Below are positions 8,107 through 16,581 of a stretch of 64,000 nt of DNA, piece after piece. This DNA is from CAVQLX01 sp963811605 (GTDB lineage Bacteria; Desulfobacterota; Binatia; DP-6). The stretch is taken from the NCBI GenBank assembly GCA_963811605.1, contig CAWESA010000006.1, forward strand, positions 1-64,000, written 5' to 3'. Below the pieces are notes generated by a model. That model had not been told where the DNA came from. It saw nothing but the letters and a program-made list of their open reading frames with translations, and ran no database searches. Within the stretch, counting starts at the first letter, position 1, and every line of letters begins with the position of its first letter. Made by a program: the position numbers and the translations under genes.

Positions 8107-9486
8107 ATGACTTGGACTCGTGTGCTCTGGATGGTCTCGTGGACCGCGGTCGCTGCCGCCGGCGTCCCCGGGAAGGCGCAGGCGGGCGATGTGCCGGCAG
8201 CACCCGCGCGTGACGGCGACGCGGCACCCGCGAGCCGCTTCGACGACACCGGACGCCTCTACCTCTGGTTCGAATCGGGGATGAACTTCACGCTCGACCG
8301 TCACTTCGCGGGTGACGCGCGAGTGGTCCCGAACTCCAACGTGGAGCTCAGCCTCGGCGGCGGGGCCGGATACAACATCGACCGCCACTGGGGCGTCGAG
8401 CTCCAGGTCGACGGGACCGATCCGTGGGTGCGCTCGGAGACCCGTGGCGGCATCGACCGGATCAGCGTGATCACCTTCGTGCCGGCCGTACGCTACCGCT
8501 GGGCCCTCGGTGACGGCAGGCTGATGCCGTACCTGACCGGAGGCGTCGGGCTCTCCTCGAACGACGTGCACGGCTTCTTCAAGCCTCATGCGCAGAGCAA
8601 CACCGCCTCGACCACGGTCGTCGGCTCGCTCTCCGCGGGCCTCGACTACTTCATCTCCGAGAACGTGGCCGCAGGGTTCGAGTTCCGGTCTCTCATCCAT
8701 CCCGACCAGGATGCGGAGGTGACCTTTCAGAGTCCGCACACGAGGCGGGTCACGCGCTACACCGACTCGCTCAATCTCACCTCGGTCTCCCTGCTCGCGC
8801 ACCTGCGCTTCTTTCCCGGCCAGCAGGCGAGCGCCGACGGCGGCGAGCGCACCTTCTTCCTGGCGGCCCACGGGCCCTTCGACACGGACGAGCTGCGCGG
8901 CTACGTGGCGGGCCTCTTCGGGTACGACTACATCTGGGACACGAACGTCGGCGCCGGCGTCCACGTGCGCGACAAGGGAGGCGACGCGAACCTGACCAAG
9001 GGCGGCGCGCTCGGCCTCAACTTCGACGGCCACTGGGGTGCCGAGGTCCAGCTGCTCTACACCATGCTGAACCTCCGCATGAGCACGGGACCCCGATTCG
9101 CCAAGATGAACGTGTTCGAGGTCCTGCCCGCCCTGCGCTACCGCTACCCGCTGCTCGGCGGGCGGCTCGTTCCCTTCCTGATGGGCGGCGTCGGCGTATC
9201 CTATCTCGACACGAACGAGCAGCGACCGGTATCCGTGACCCAGGGCGGCAAGCCGGCGATCGTGTTCCCGAACTTCGAACCCGGTAGCCCGGCGATCGTC
9301 GGCATGATCGGCGCCGGCATCGAGTACTTCCTGAACCATCACCTGAGCGTCGGTCTGACGGTGCCCCTGCACCTCTACTCGAGCGTCGACACCGAGCTAC
9401 GGCAGGCGGGGCGCAAGACGATGACCGGGACCGCGGATCTCACGGGCGTCGACGTGTTCCTGCAGCTCAAGGCCTACCTCCCGTGA
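8107..9486 (+). CDS. Outer-membrane protein with two tandem beta-barrel domains
   Basis: A 459-residue exported protein. After the signal peptide (about residues 1-26, ending GKAQAG) come two homologous halves of about 200 residues each (about 40-235 and 245-459). Each half carries the same signposts in order: GGGAGYNIDRHWGVELQV / GGALGLNFDGHWGAEVQLL, then PAVRYRWALGDGRLMPYLTGGVGLS / PALRYRYPLLGGRLVPFLMGGVGVS, then SAGLDYFISENVAAG / GAGIEYFLNHHLSVG. This is the pattern of small OmpA/OmpW-like 8-strand barrels, here duplicated within one chain. Function unknown. It appears monocistronic. Confidence 0.8.
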   Translation: MTWTRVLWMVSWTAVAAAGVPGKAQAGDVPAAPARDGDAAPASRFDDTGRLYLWFESGMNFTLDRHFAGDARVVPNSNVELSLGGGAGYNIDRHWGVELQVDGTDPWVRSETRGGIDRISVITFVPAVRYRWALGDGRLMPYLTGGVGLSSNDVHGFFKPHAQSNTASTTVVGSLSAGLDYFISENVAAGFEFRSLIHPDQDAEVTFQSPHTRRVTRYTDSLNLTSVSLLAHLRFFPGQQASADGGERTFFLAAHGPFDTDELRGYVAGLFGYDYIWDTNVGAGVHVRDKGGDANLTKGGALGLNFDGHWGAEVQLLYTMLNLRMSTGPRFAKMNVFEVLPALRYRYPLLGGRLVPFLMGGVGVSYLDTNEQRPVSVTQGGKPAIVFPNFEPGSPAIVGMIGAGIEYFLNHHLSVGLTVPLHLYSSVDTELRQAGRKTMTGTADLTGVDVFLQLKAYLP

Positions 9487-9535
9487 CCGGGACGGGCTCG
9501 CCCCGCGCGCAGCCGGGCGAGACGTGGTGCTGGTG

Positions 9536-11413
9536 CTAGAGCGCCGCCCCGTCACCGAGGTACTCGAGGCGCCAGAGCTCGAAGGCGACGAGTGACCAGA
9601 GAGCGCTGTCGTGGTCCTGCCTGCCCGCGACGTGCTCGTCGACGAGGCGCGACACCGCGTTCGGGTCGAAGAGGCGGCCCCGACGCATCCGCTCGGGCGC
9701 CAGGATCTCGCGCAGGAGGGGGGCAAGTGGACCGCGGAACCAGTCGCCGAAGGGCACGCCGAAGCCTTGCTTCCCGCGCCGGCGGATCGCGGGCGGCAGG
9801 CGGGCGGCCAAGGCCCGTTTGAGGAGCGCCTTCTGGTTGCCGAACCCGGAGAGCTTCAGCCGCGACGGGATGCGGCCCAGGAACTCGACGAAGGTGTGGT
9901 CGAGAAAGGGGGCACGGAGCTCGAGCCCGGTCGCCATGCTCGCCCGGTCGGTGTTCACCAGGTTCTGGCCGGCGAGGTACTGCTTGCAGTAGCGGTAGAT
10001 CAGGCGAGCCGTGACATCCTCCGTCGTGCAGGACGCGAGGACCGTGGCGATGTCGCCGTACGGATCGAAGCCGTCGAGGCGCGAGCGGGCCTCACGCGAG
10101 AGAATCGTCGCGACGCGGGCGGGCGAGAGCCCGCCGATCAGCGCCTGGTTACGGGCGTCCGCGTCGTAGTCCACCGCGGCGAGGAAGTCGCGGAACGGGG
10201 TCACCGAAGCAGGCAGCGTGGCCGCGCCTCGCCGAAGCGCCGCGAGGACGCCGCGCGGCAGGCGCGCGAACGCCCGGTGCCACCGGTCGGCCGCCATGCT
10301 CGGGTAGCCGGCGAACAGCTCGTCGCCTCCGTCGCCGGTGAGCGCCACGGTCACCGACCGCCGCGCGGCGCACGAGAGCAGGTGCAGCGGCACGAAGCTC
10401 ATGTCGGCCAGCGGCTCGTCGAGGAGGCCGCCGAGCCGTTCGAGGAGTCCGGCGGCGTCAGCAGCAGACACGACCAGCTCCTCGTGCTGTGTCCCGAAGT
10501 GATCGGCCACGATACGCGCGTAGCGCCGCTCGTCGTGAGGGGTGCCCTCGTACCCGACCGAGAACGTCCGGATGCCGGCGCGCTGGTGGGCGGCCGTCCC
10601 CGCGACCACGGTCGAGTCGATCCCGCCGCTCACGAAGCAGCCGAGGGGCACGTCGCTCACCAGCCTCAATGCCACGGCGCGATCGAAGCGGCGCGCGATC
10701 TCCTCGCACCAGACGCGCTCGTCCACCTCCGGCTCCGGCCGGAAGGGGATGTCCCAGTACCGCCGCGTTTCGATCCGGCCGCCGGCCGCCACCAGCACGT
10801 GCCCGGGCGGCAGCTTGGTGATGTCGGCCAGGATCGAGTGCGGATCGGGAACGTATTCGTAGGCGAGGTAGCGGGCCAGCCCCTCGAGATCGAGCCGGGC
10901 CGAGGCGGCGGGATGCGCGAGCAGGGCGCGCAGCTCGGACGCGAAGATGAGCCAGCCGTCGGCCACCGTGTAGTAGAGCGGCTTCTCGCCCATCCGGTCG
11001 CGCGCGAGGAAGAGCTGCTTGCGGGCGCGGTCCCAGATCGCGAACGCGAACATTCCGTTCAGGCGATCGGTGACGCATTCGCCGGACTCCTCCCAGGCGT
11101 GTGCGATCACCTCGGTATCCGAGCGCGAGCGCAAGCGGTGGCCGCGTGCGACGAGCGCGGCGCGGTGCTGCTCGAGATCGTAGATCTCGCCGTTCAGCAC
11201 CACGGTCGCCGACCCGTCCTCCGTGCCGATCGGTTGGTCCCCGGTCTCGAGATCAATGACGCGCAGCCGTGCGACGCCGAGACCGGCCGATCCGTCGACG
11301 TGGTACCCGACCGCGTCGGGCCCGCGGTGGCGCAGGGACGCGATCATCCGTTCGAGCACCGCCCGCTCGGCACGCACGCCCGGCGGCGCCACGAATCCGG
11401 CGATCCCGCACAT
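9536..11413 (-). CDS. asnB: Asparagine synthase (glutamine-hydrolysing)
   Basis: A 625-residue class-II amidotransferase of the AsnB family, making asparagine or amidating an acidic acceptor from glutamine and ATP. It begins MCGIAGF, with Cys2 as the N-terminal nucleophile. The glutaminase domain covers roughly residues 1-210 (RHRGPD, NGEIYD). The synthetase domain has the PP-loop SGGIDST from residue 262 and a later TGDGGDELFAGYP motif. Its ATG lies 4 bases after the stop of the flippase-like gene, so the two form an operon. Such exosortase/polysaccharide-type asnB genes often act in surface-sugar or peptide tailoring rather than bulk asparagine supply; the neighbouring flippase fits that (inference). 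Confidence 0.92.
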   Translation of the reverse strand: MCGIAGFVAPPGVRAERAVLERMIASLRHRGPDAVGYHVDGSAGLGVARLRVIDLETGDQPIGTEDGSATVVLNGEIYDLEQHRAALVARGHRLRSRSDTEVIAHAWEESGECVTDRLNGMFAFAIWDRARKQLFLARDRMGEKPLYYTVADGWLIFASELRALLAHPAASARLDLEGLARYLAYEYVPDPHSILADITKLPPGHVLVAAGGRIETRRYWDIPFRPEPEVDERVWCEEIARRFDRAVALRLVSDVPLGCFVSGGIDSTVVAGTAAHQRAGIRTFSVGYEGTPHDERRYARIVADHFGTQHEELVVSAADAAGLLERLGGLLDEPLADMSFVPLHLLSCAARRSVTVALTGDGGDELFAGYPSMAADRWHRAFARLPRGVLAALRRGAATLPASVTPFRDFLAAVDYDADARNQALIGGLSPARVATILSREARSRLDGFDPYGDIATVLASCTTEDVTARLIYRYCKQYLAGQNLVNTDRASMATGLELRAPFLDHTFVEFLGRIPSRLKLSGFGNQKALLKRALAARLPPAIRRRGKQGFGVPFGDWFRGPLAPLLREILAPERMRRGRLFDPNAVSRLVDEHVAGRQDHDSALWSLVAFELWRLEYLGDGAAL

Positions 11414-11417
11414 CGGG

Positions 11418-12404
11418 TCAGGCTCCCTGCGCGCGCAGCGCGGCGGCGGACGGCCGCCCCTTGCCAGCGAGGAGGAGCAGCCCCAGAGCGGTCCAGGCCA
11501 CTTCCCGAACCCGGCGCACCAGGGCCAGGGACAACCCGGTGGCGCCACTCAGGCCGAGCGCGAGGAACGTGGCGACCGCACCGCCCTCCTCGACCCCCAC
11601 GTCCGTCGGCAAGAAGAACGTCGCGAAGCTGATGCCCGTCGCGAAGGCCTCGATGATCAGCGCGGTGGTCATCGAGACCGCCGCGCCGAGGAGGTAGAGG
11701 ATGAGCCAGGCCTCCGCGGCTCGTGCGATCCAGCCGAGGAAGTTGCACGCCAGCGACAGGGCCAGCCGTCGCGGCTGGCGCCGGTAGAAGCTGACGAGCG
11801 CCTGGTCGACGTGCGTGGCCGCCTCTCCCAGAGCGGCGCCGCCCGAGAAACCGAGCCGACCGAGCAGCCCGTAGCCGCCGGCCACGATCCCCCGCATCTG
11901 CACGGCGACGAACCCGGCGACGCCGATTGCCTCGAGGAGGAGCAGCCACTCCATGACGCGCACGAGCGCCACGGACGGCGAGACCGTCAACCGCGCCAGC
12001 AGGATTCCGAGCAGGAGGAAGAGCCCCTGCGACGACGTGCTGGTGGTCTGGACGATGATGAGCGACGAGACCGTCTCGCGAAGCCTCACCCGATCGCGGA
12101 GCATCCACGCCATGACGCCGTGACTGCCGATCACGCCGGCCGGTATCGTCGAGGCGATCGCCTGCCCCGCGAGGACGGCCCTGGCGAGCGAGAGGAACGG
12201 CACCCGGTCGGTGGGGAACGCGTACCCCCACGCGAGGGTGTCGAACATCTTGAGGACGAGGCACGGGAAGACGATCACGACGAGGAGCCGCCAGGAGAGC
12301 ACCTGGAACGAGGCCAGCACCGTCGCCGGTCCCATGCTGAGGATGAGATACGCGAGCAGCGCCGCGCCGCACACGAGCATTGCGGCCCGATATCCTCGGG
12401 CCAT
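11418..12404 (-). CDS. Flippase-like membrane protein (LPG synthase TM / UPF0104 family)
   Basis: A 328-residue polytopic inner-membrane protein with about eight TM helices. It matches the lysylphosphatidylglycerol-synthase membrane region / YbhN-AglD2 family by its overall pattern. That includes TIPAGVIGSHGVMAWML in the middle and FLPTDVGVEEGGAVATFLALG near the end; the PxxxGxxEG-like segment is the family hallmark. The ATG at 12,404 is chosen because it overlaps the stop of an upstream remnant frame as TGATG and begins the first hydrophobic segment. It is followed 4 bases later by asnB. A role moving or modifying a lipid-linked intermediate is likely but unproven. Confidence 0.8.
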   Translation of the reverse strand: MARGYRAAMLVCGAALLAYLILSMGPATVLASFQVLSWRLLVVIVFPCLVLKMFDTLAWGYAFPTDRVPFLSLARAVLAGQAIASTIPAGVIGSHGVMAWMLRDRVRLRETVSSLIIVQTTSTSSQGLFLLLGILLARLTVSPSVALVRVMEWLLLLEAIGVAGFVAVQMRGIVAGGYGLLGRLGFSGGAALGEAATHVDQALVSFYRRQPRRLALSLACNFLGWIARAAEAWLILYLLGAAVSMTTALIIEAFATGISFATFFLPTDVGVEEGGAVATFLALGLSGATGLSLALVRRVREVAWTALGLLLLAGKGRPSAAALRAQGA

Positions 12405-12717
12405 CACGTGGTCGCGTCGGCACGGCACACGAGCCGCCGTCCCTGCTCCTCGGCGAGGGGCCCGACGGACTCCGTCGCCTCGGTGCTGAGGACGGCGAGG
12501 CCGACCGTCGTCCTGCCGGTCCCCGGGTGCCGGAGGCTGCTTTCGACACCGCTCAGCGTGCCGAGGTGCTCCGCCAGATCCGCGAGCCTTTCCGTCTTCT
12601 TCGGCGCATCGAGCATGCCGTCTCGGTCTGCCTCCGGCGCCTCCAAGCAGGGGGGTAGCACCACGGCGAGCGCTTGATCGTCCTCGACCACGAGTAGTCT
12701 CGTCGGTGGGACGCTTC
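12404..12717 (-). pseudogene. Remnant of a two-component system (regulator start fused to kinase piece)
   Basis: One open frame holds two unmatched pieces: PPTRLLVVEDDQALAVVL, the typical first strand and acidic pocket of an OmpR-type receiver, and further on LADLAEHL...RTTVGLAVLS...ESVGPLAEEQGRRLVC, the pattern around the dimerisation/ATPase linker of a histidine kinase. The rest of both proteins is missing and no start codon precedes the receiver piece. The likely history is an internal deletion that fused an adjacent regulator-kinase pair. It ends coupled to the flippase start. Confidence 0.45.
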
Positions 12718-12942
12718 GGGGCGTGCTTCGCGACACCGCCGCGACTCTAGAACGAGGCTCGTTAAACCAGCATGAAGCCACCAGGGTTCCCTCCCTTCTC
12801 GGAAGGCGAACTCCTCCGCCGAAGGCTACCGGCGGCGCTGGTCCCGCTTCGGGGTCAGGTTTCCGGCAGGTCCTCGCCGCGGGGAATTCCGTGAGCATCG
12901 TGCGGCGGGGTCGCCGGGCCGCCCTAGCCCAGCGTCGGCGCG

Positions 12943-13752
12943 TCATTTCTTGAGGCAGACCGGTCCCAGCTCCGCCGGCGCTCGCCCTCGACGGGATGCG
13001 CCCGCGTCCGCACCGCCGGTCGAGAACCAGCGGGTGTTCTTCCGGGTCGCCCGCAAGGCGAAGTAGAGCACGAGGCTCAGTCCCGAAAGCGCCAGAAAGG
13101 TCGAACCGCGAGGCTCCACACGGCCCCGGACGACCCAGTCGCAGGCGAGCACGATCAGCGTGATCACCACCACGACCTGGGCGAGCGTCGCGCTCTCGCT
13201 GGCCAGGACCTTCTTGACCGAGAAGGCGCGTCTGGGCGCGCGCCAGCGGCGCAGGGCGGGGATGAATGCCGGCGTGGCAGCCGCCCACCCGCGATAGCGA
13301 GCACCGAAGCAGCCATCCAGGAACGCTTCCTCGGCGATGATGATCCGCTCGTAGTAGAGCCAGAAGCCGAGCGCGACGACGGCGGTGAGCCACCAGACCT
13401 CCACCATGGAAACCGCCCCGATGATGATGAGGAGGTTGCCCAGGTAGAGCGGGTGCCGCACCACGGAGTACACACCGCGAGTGTTGAGGGACAGAGCTCG
13501 TTGCGCTTGGGAGTTTCGCCCGGACGTCCCGGGCGGGCAGTAGCCCACCACGAGACAGCGAATGGCGAGGCCGGCCAGCGCGATCGTGATGCATGCCGCC
13601 CCCCACGCCGTCTCTACAACTTGACCGAAGGTCCGCTCCAGGCCTTCCGACTGGCCAAGGGCCAGGACGACGAGCGGGACGAGGACCAGCGGCAGGTGGT
13701 TGCGATAGCGGAACAGCCAGTGGCCGTTCCGTTCCATTTCGCGAATCAGCAT
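12943..13752 (-). CDS. Isoprenylcysteine/phospholipid-type membrane methyltransferase
   Basis: A membrane protein of about 269 residues in the ICMT/PEMT-like methyltransferase superfamily, which uses S-adenosylmethionine at the membrane surface. The hallmark VRHPLYLGNLL (equivalent to RHPxYxG) is present, followed by an EExxL-like acidic motif (ERIIIAEEAFL) and several TM helices on both sides. A late pair of helices and a polar tail extend beyond the usual domain. The start is uncertain: two nearby Met codons precede RNGHWLFRYRNHLP. The substrate (lipid, isoprenoid or quinone-like) cannot be read from sequence. The PepSY gene lies upstream on the same strand, separated by about 116 bases. 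Confidence 0.7.
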   Translation of the reverse strand: MLIREMERNGHWLFRYRNHLPLVLVPLVVLALGQSEGLERTFGQVVETAWGAACITIALAGLAIRCLVVGYCPPGTSGRNSQAQRALSLNTRGVYSVVRHPLYLGNLLIIIGAVSMVEVWWLTAVVALGFWLYYERIIIAEEAFLDGCFGARYRGWAAATPAFIPALRRWRAPRRAFSVKKVLASESATLAQVVVVITLIVLACDWVVRGRVEPRGSTFLALSGLSLVLYFALRATRKNTRWFSTGGADAGASRRGRAPAELGPVCLKK

Positions 13753-13868
13753 GCGACGATGCTTTAGCGGATATCCGGGTACCTGTGCATCTCGAACCAT
13801 GAGCCGCCGCCCGGGCGACGAACCAGCGCAGGACGAGCGCGTTGCCGGCGACGGCGGCGGCGAACGCT

Positions 13869-14348
13869 CTAGTCCCCGAGTCGGTGGTTCCTGTACACGA
13901 CCTGCCCGTCCGGTTTGACGCGCATCTCGAACCCGCCACCACCGGCGCGCTCCACGCTCGCCTCGTAGGCGATGACCCCGCGCCGCTCGGTGATCGACTC
14001 CACCTTCCGAATCGTTCCCTTGCCTGCGATCTTCTCGAAGACCGCCTTTGCCGGGGCAGGGACGCTCTCGAGTGCCACATCTTCCTCGATCTCCGAGACG
14101 GCGCCACTCGCGTCGACGGTGACGTCGCGGCTGTGGCCGTCGACGACGAGTTCGATCTCATAGCGCGTCCTGCCCCCCTCCACATCTTTCGAGAGACCGT
14201 GCATGGTGGCGCCCCGGCTCTGCGCCTTCACCACCTCCTGAACCGCGGGAGGGAGGTCTGTCATCTGCACCGGGGTCTCCGCCCGTCCGGGCAGCACGGC
14301 GGCCAAGACCGCGGCGACGGCAAACGTCGTTGTGAGTCGCTGGTTCAT
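13869..14348 (-). CDS. Periplasmic PepSY-like protein
   Basis: A 159-residue exported protein: a signal peptide (MNQRLTTTFAVAAVLAA, cleavage near GRAE), then two PepSY-like repeats. The first is around LPPAVQEVVKAQSRGATM...YEIELVVDGHSRDVTVDASGAV. The second is around VPAPAKAVFEKIAGKGTIRKVESI...GFEMRVKPDGQVVY. PepSY modules are small periplasmic domains thought to bind peptides or inhibit proteases; what this one does is unknown. It is the first gene upstream of the methyltransferase on the minus strand. Confidence 0.75.
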   Translation of the reverse strand: MNQRLTTTFAVAAVLAAVLPGRAETPVQMTDLPPAVQEVVKAQSRGATMHGLSKDVEGGRTRYEIELVVDGHSRDVTVDASGAVSEIEEDVALESVPAPAKAVFEKIAGKGTIRKVESITERRGVIAYEASVERAGGGGFEMRVKPDGQVVYRNHRLGD

Positions 14349-14489
14349 CGGGTTCCTCGATGGCGCGGGCCTCGTAGATCCGGCGAATTGCCGGATGCGT
14401 GAAGCGTAGCCGGCCGGCGGTGAAGGCATCGTGAAGCGAACGCGCTGGGACCGGCATCGCTTCACGATCCCGTCGTTCCCTTCCCGCCC

Positions 14490-14648
14490 GGCAGGTTCGA
14501 CGACTGTCTCGAGACCACGGAGTCCGCTCCCATCGCGCCGGGCGATGTCTCGCTCAAGTACCACGTCGCCGGGGTCGGGAACCTGCTCACGGTCGAGCCC
14601 AACGGGGACCGCTCGGAGCTCGTGCGGATCGAGCCGAATCTGGAGTGA
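14490..14648 (+). pseudogene. 3' fragment of an unknown protein
   Basis: An open frame of 52 codons with no start, reading GRFDDCLETTESAPIAPGD then VSLKYHVAGVGNLLTVEPNGDR. The DCLETTExxPxxPGxxxxKYxxxGVG pattern is one I recall as the C-terminal end of exported proteins of unknown function in deltaproteobacterial-type genomes. The upstream part is missing, so this is probably a truncated relic between the PepSY and DUF1329 genes. Confidence 0.4.
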
Positions 14649-14689
14649 ACCGCCCCCGGGTTCTCCGGAGGCTGCGTGACGCGACCCCG

Positions 14690-15991
14690 CTAGTCGGTCA
14701 TGCGCGTGAGCGTTCGCAGCGAGAAGTAGTTCGGATCCCAGTTCCGCTCGATGAACGACGACTGGTAGCGCCCGCCCAGCGCGGCCCGGTTCGTCTTGTC
14801 GTTCACGCCGATCACGAAGTTCGGGTAGACCGCCGAGTAGTCGGAGCCGGACTCGACGAAGTGATACCCGCACGCGGCCGTGTAGAAGTACTCGCCCGCC
14901 CGGTTGTGCACGAGCTTCCAGTAGATGCGGTAGATGTCCTTGTCGAAGTACATGATGACCTTGCCGAAGTTGTAGTACGGGTCGGTCGACTGTCCCTCGA
15001 CGATCCACACCTGGCGGGGCACGAACACGACGTTGTCCTGCAGCCACCACGGGGCGCCCTTGCTGCCAGGCTTCTCGTAGGCCGCCGAGGCGTAGGGCGT
15101 GCTCACCGTGAAGCGCGACTTCGAGTCGGGCGACGGCGTCATCGAGAACGGCGTCGGCTTGATCACCGGCGCGAGGACGCTGCCTTCGCCGACGAGCTTC
15201 CACTTGTAGTACTCGATCTTCCCGGCGTAGCAGTTGAGATCGTCGGCGAAGATGTCCATGCCGGCGACGGGATCGGAGCGCGAGGCGGCGTTGATGCGGC
15301 GGGCCCGGCGGGTGCTGGGGACGTACGCCCAGATGGCGTCCTGGCTGTCCCAGTCCCAGTAGCGCTTGGTCAACGTCGACACGCCCTCGACGTCCTGCGG
15401 CTCGATGGCGCCCCCGATCCCCTGACCGGACAGGTTGTCGGGATTGCTCTCGATCTTGCCGTCGAGCCGTCCCTGGTAGCCCATGGCGTGGATGAACGCC
15501 TTGACGCGACGGAACTCGCCATTCGTGTCCACGCCGTTCAGCGTGAAGGTCGCGCCGCCACCGCCACCCTGTGCGCCGGCGAAGGCGAAGTTCTGCGCGA
15601 TCTTGCAGGCGACCTGCGGATCGCTCTTGTCGATCTTCGGGAACGGCAGGCCGGCGATGAAGTCGGGAATCTTGCCGGTCGACTTGTCCTTGATGCCACA
15701 CGTGTCGGGGTCGAGCTCGTACTTGCCCTCGTTGGCCGCGGTGAGGTCCCAGAACTTCTTGGAGTAGTTTTCCTTGAACTTCGCCGGATCGACCGGAACC
15801 ACGTTGAACCAGTACTGGCCGTCCTTCAGACGCTTCAGGACGGGATCCGGCAGCAGGTCCTTGCCCTCCTGCCAGTTGTTGGCGTCCAGCACCCACGGCT
15901 GGTCGTCGGATGCGGCACGCACCCGGGGTGCGCTCGCGAGAATCAACGCACCGGCGATCGCCAGCAGCGGGTAACGAAACGTCTTGACCAT
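14690..15991 (-). CDS. DUF1329 periplasmic (LolA-like) lipoprotein-sorting family protein
   Basis: A 433-residue exported protein with a clear signal peptide (MVKTFRYPLLAIAGALILA, cleavage after RVRA). The body fits DUF1329, an exported family related to the LolA/LolB fold, with PFPKIDKSD, AYVPSTRRARRINA and VWIVEGQS segments. The ATG is preceded by CCAGGAGGT, a strong ribosome-binding site. DUF1329 proteins are commonly encoded with DUF1302 outer-membrane proteins, YCF48 proteins and HAE3-type RND transporters, all of which lie in the next 10 kb on the same strand. A periplasmic carrier for a hydrophobic ligand is the best guess. It begins 56 bases after the DUF4340 gene ends, so it may be the last gene of that operon. 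Confidence 0.85.
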   Translation of the reverse strand: MVKTFRYPLLAIAGALILASAPRVRAASDDQPWVLDANNWQEGKDLLPDPVLKRLKDGQYWFNVVPVDPAKFKENYSKKFWDLTAANEGKYELDPDTCGIKDKSTGKIPDFIAGLPFPKIDKSDPQVACKIAQNFAFAGAQGGGGGATFTLNGVDTNGEFRRVKAFIHAMGYQGRLDGKIESNPDNLSGQGIGGAIEPQDVEGVSTLTKRYWDWDSQDAIWAYVPSTRRARRINAASRSDPVAGMDIFADDLNCYAGKIEYYKWKLVGEGSVLAPVIKPTPFSMTPSPDSKSRFTVSTPYASAAYEKPGSKGAPWWLQDNVVFVPRQVWIVEGQSTDPYYNFGKVIMYFDKDIYRIYWKLVHNRAGEYFYTAACGYHFVESGSDYSAVYPNFVIGVNDKTNRAALGGRYQSSFIERNWDPNYFSLRTLTRMTD

Positions 15992-16047
15992 TGGACCTCC
16001 TGGCACTCGGTGGAGCGCACCTGATTCGCGCGCTTGCGTGGTTCTTG

Positions 16048-16581
16048 TCAAGGCTGCGCGACAGCGTCACGAGCCGAACGGAGCTTGTCGAGCTCCCAGC
16101 GGAGCAGCGCGCCGACGAGCAGCACCTCGGAGCGACCGGAGCGGCGCGCGTAGCTCCCCGTCCAGGCGGGATTGCGCTTGCCGATGTCCATGGCGAGCAG
16201 CTCGGCGCCCGTGCCATCCAGCACGCGCAGGCGTTCCGTGACGGGCGCCAGCCCGTACTGTGCGTAGTCGATCGGCCCGTCCGAGAGCACCGCATGCGGG
16301 TGCAACGACGCCAGCGCGTCGAGCGCGACCTCGACGACGTCGTCGGGCCAGCGATGACCCGCCGCGTCGTGCCAGCCCCCGGAAGTGCGCACGAGGGTGA
16401 GACGGTCCGCATCGCGCTGCCATTCGACGCGCGCCACCGCCGTGATCGGCGCGTCGAGCAGCGCCGGCGTCTCGGGCGTGGGCAGCGGTCGTTCCGGCAC
16501 CAGGGGCGCGCGATCCATCAGCACCACGACCAGCAGCGCCGTCGCCACGACGAGCAGGCCGAGCGTCCCGCGCACGGTCAC
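16048..16581 (-). CDS. DUF4340 membrane-anchored protein
   Basis: A 177-residue protein: one N-terminal TM (TLGLLVVATALLVVVLM) and a periplasmic domain with the DUF4340-like pattern VARVEWQRDADRLTLVRTSGGW then RWPDDVVEVALDALASL and YGLAPVTERLRV. DUF4340 genes typically follow gldG-type genes, as here. The GTG start overlaps the stop of the upstream gldG-like gene as GTGA, so translation is coupled. It is short compared with many family members (often 300 residues or more), so only one repeat of the domain may be present. Probable accessory part of the ABC complex. Confidence 0.75.
   Translation of the reverse strand: MTVRGTLGLLVVATALLVVVLMDRAPLVPERPLPTPETPALLDAPITAVARVEWQRDADRLTLVRTSGGWHDAAGHRWPDDVVEVALDALASLHPHAVLSDGPIDYAQYGLAPVTERLRVLDGTGAELLAMDIGKRNPAWTGSYARRSGRSEVLLVGALLRWELDKLRSARDAVAQP

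Noticed and set aside
11223..12677. Long plus-strand open frame opposite the flippase gene
   Set aside because: Arg/Glu/Asp-rich composition typical of the antisense of a GC-rich gene; the minus-strand flippase and asnB explain the DNA.
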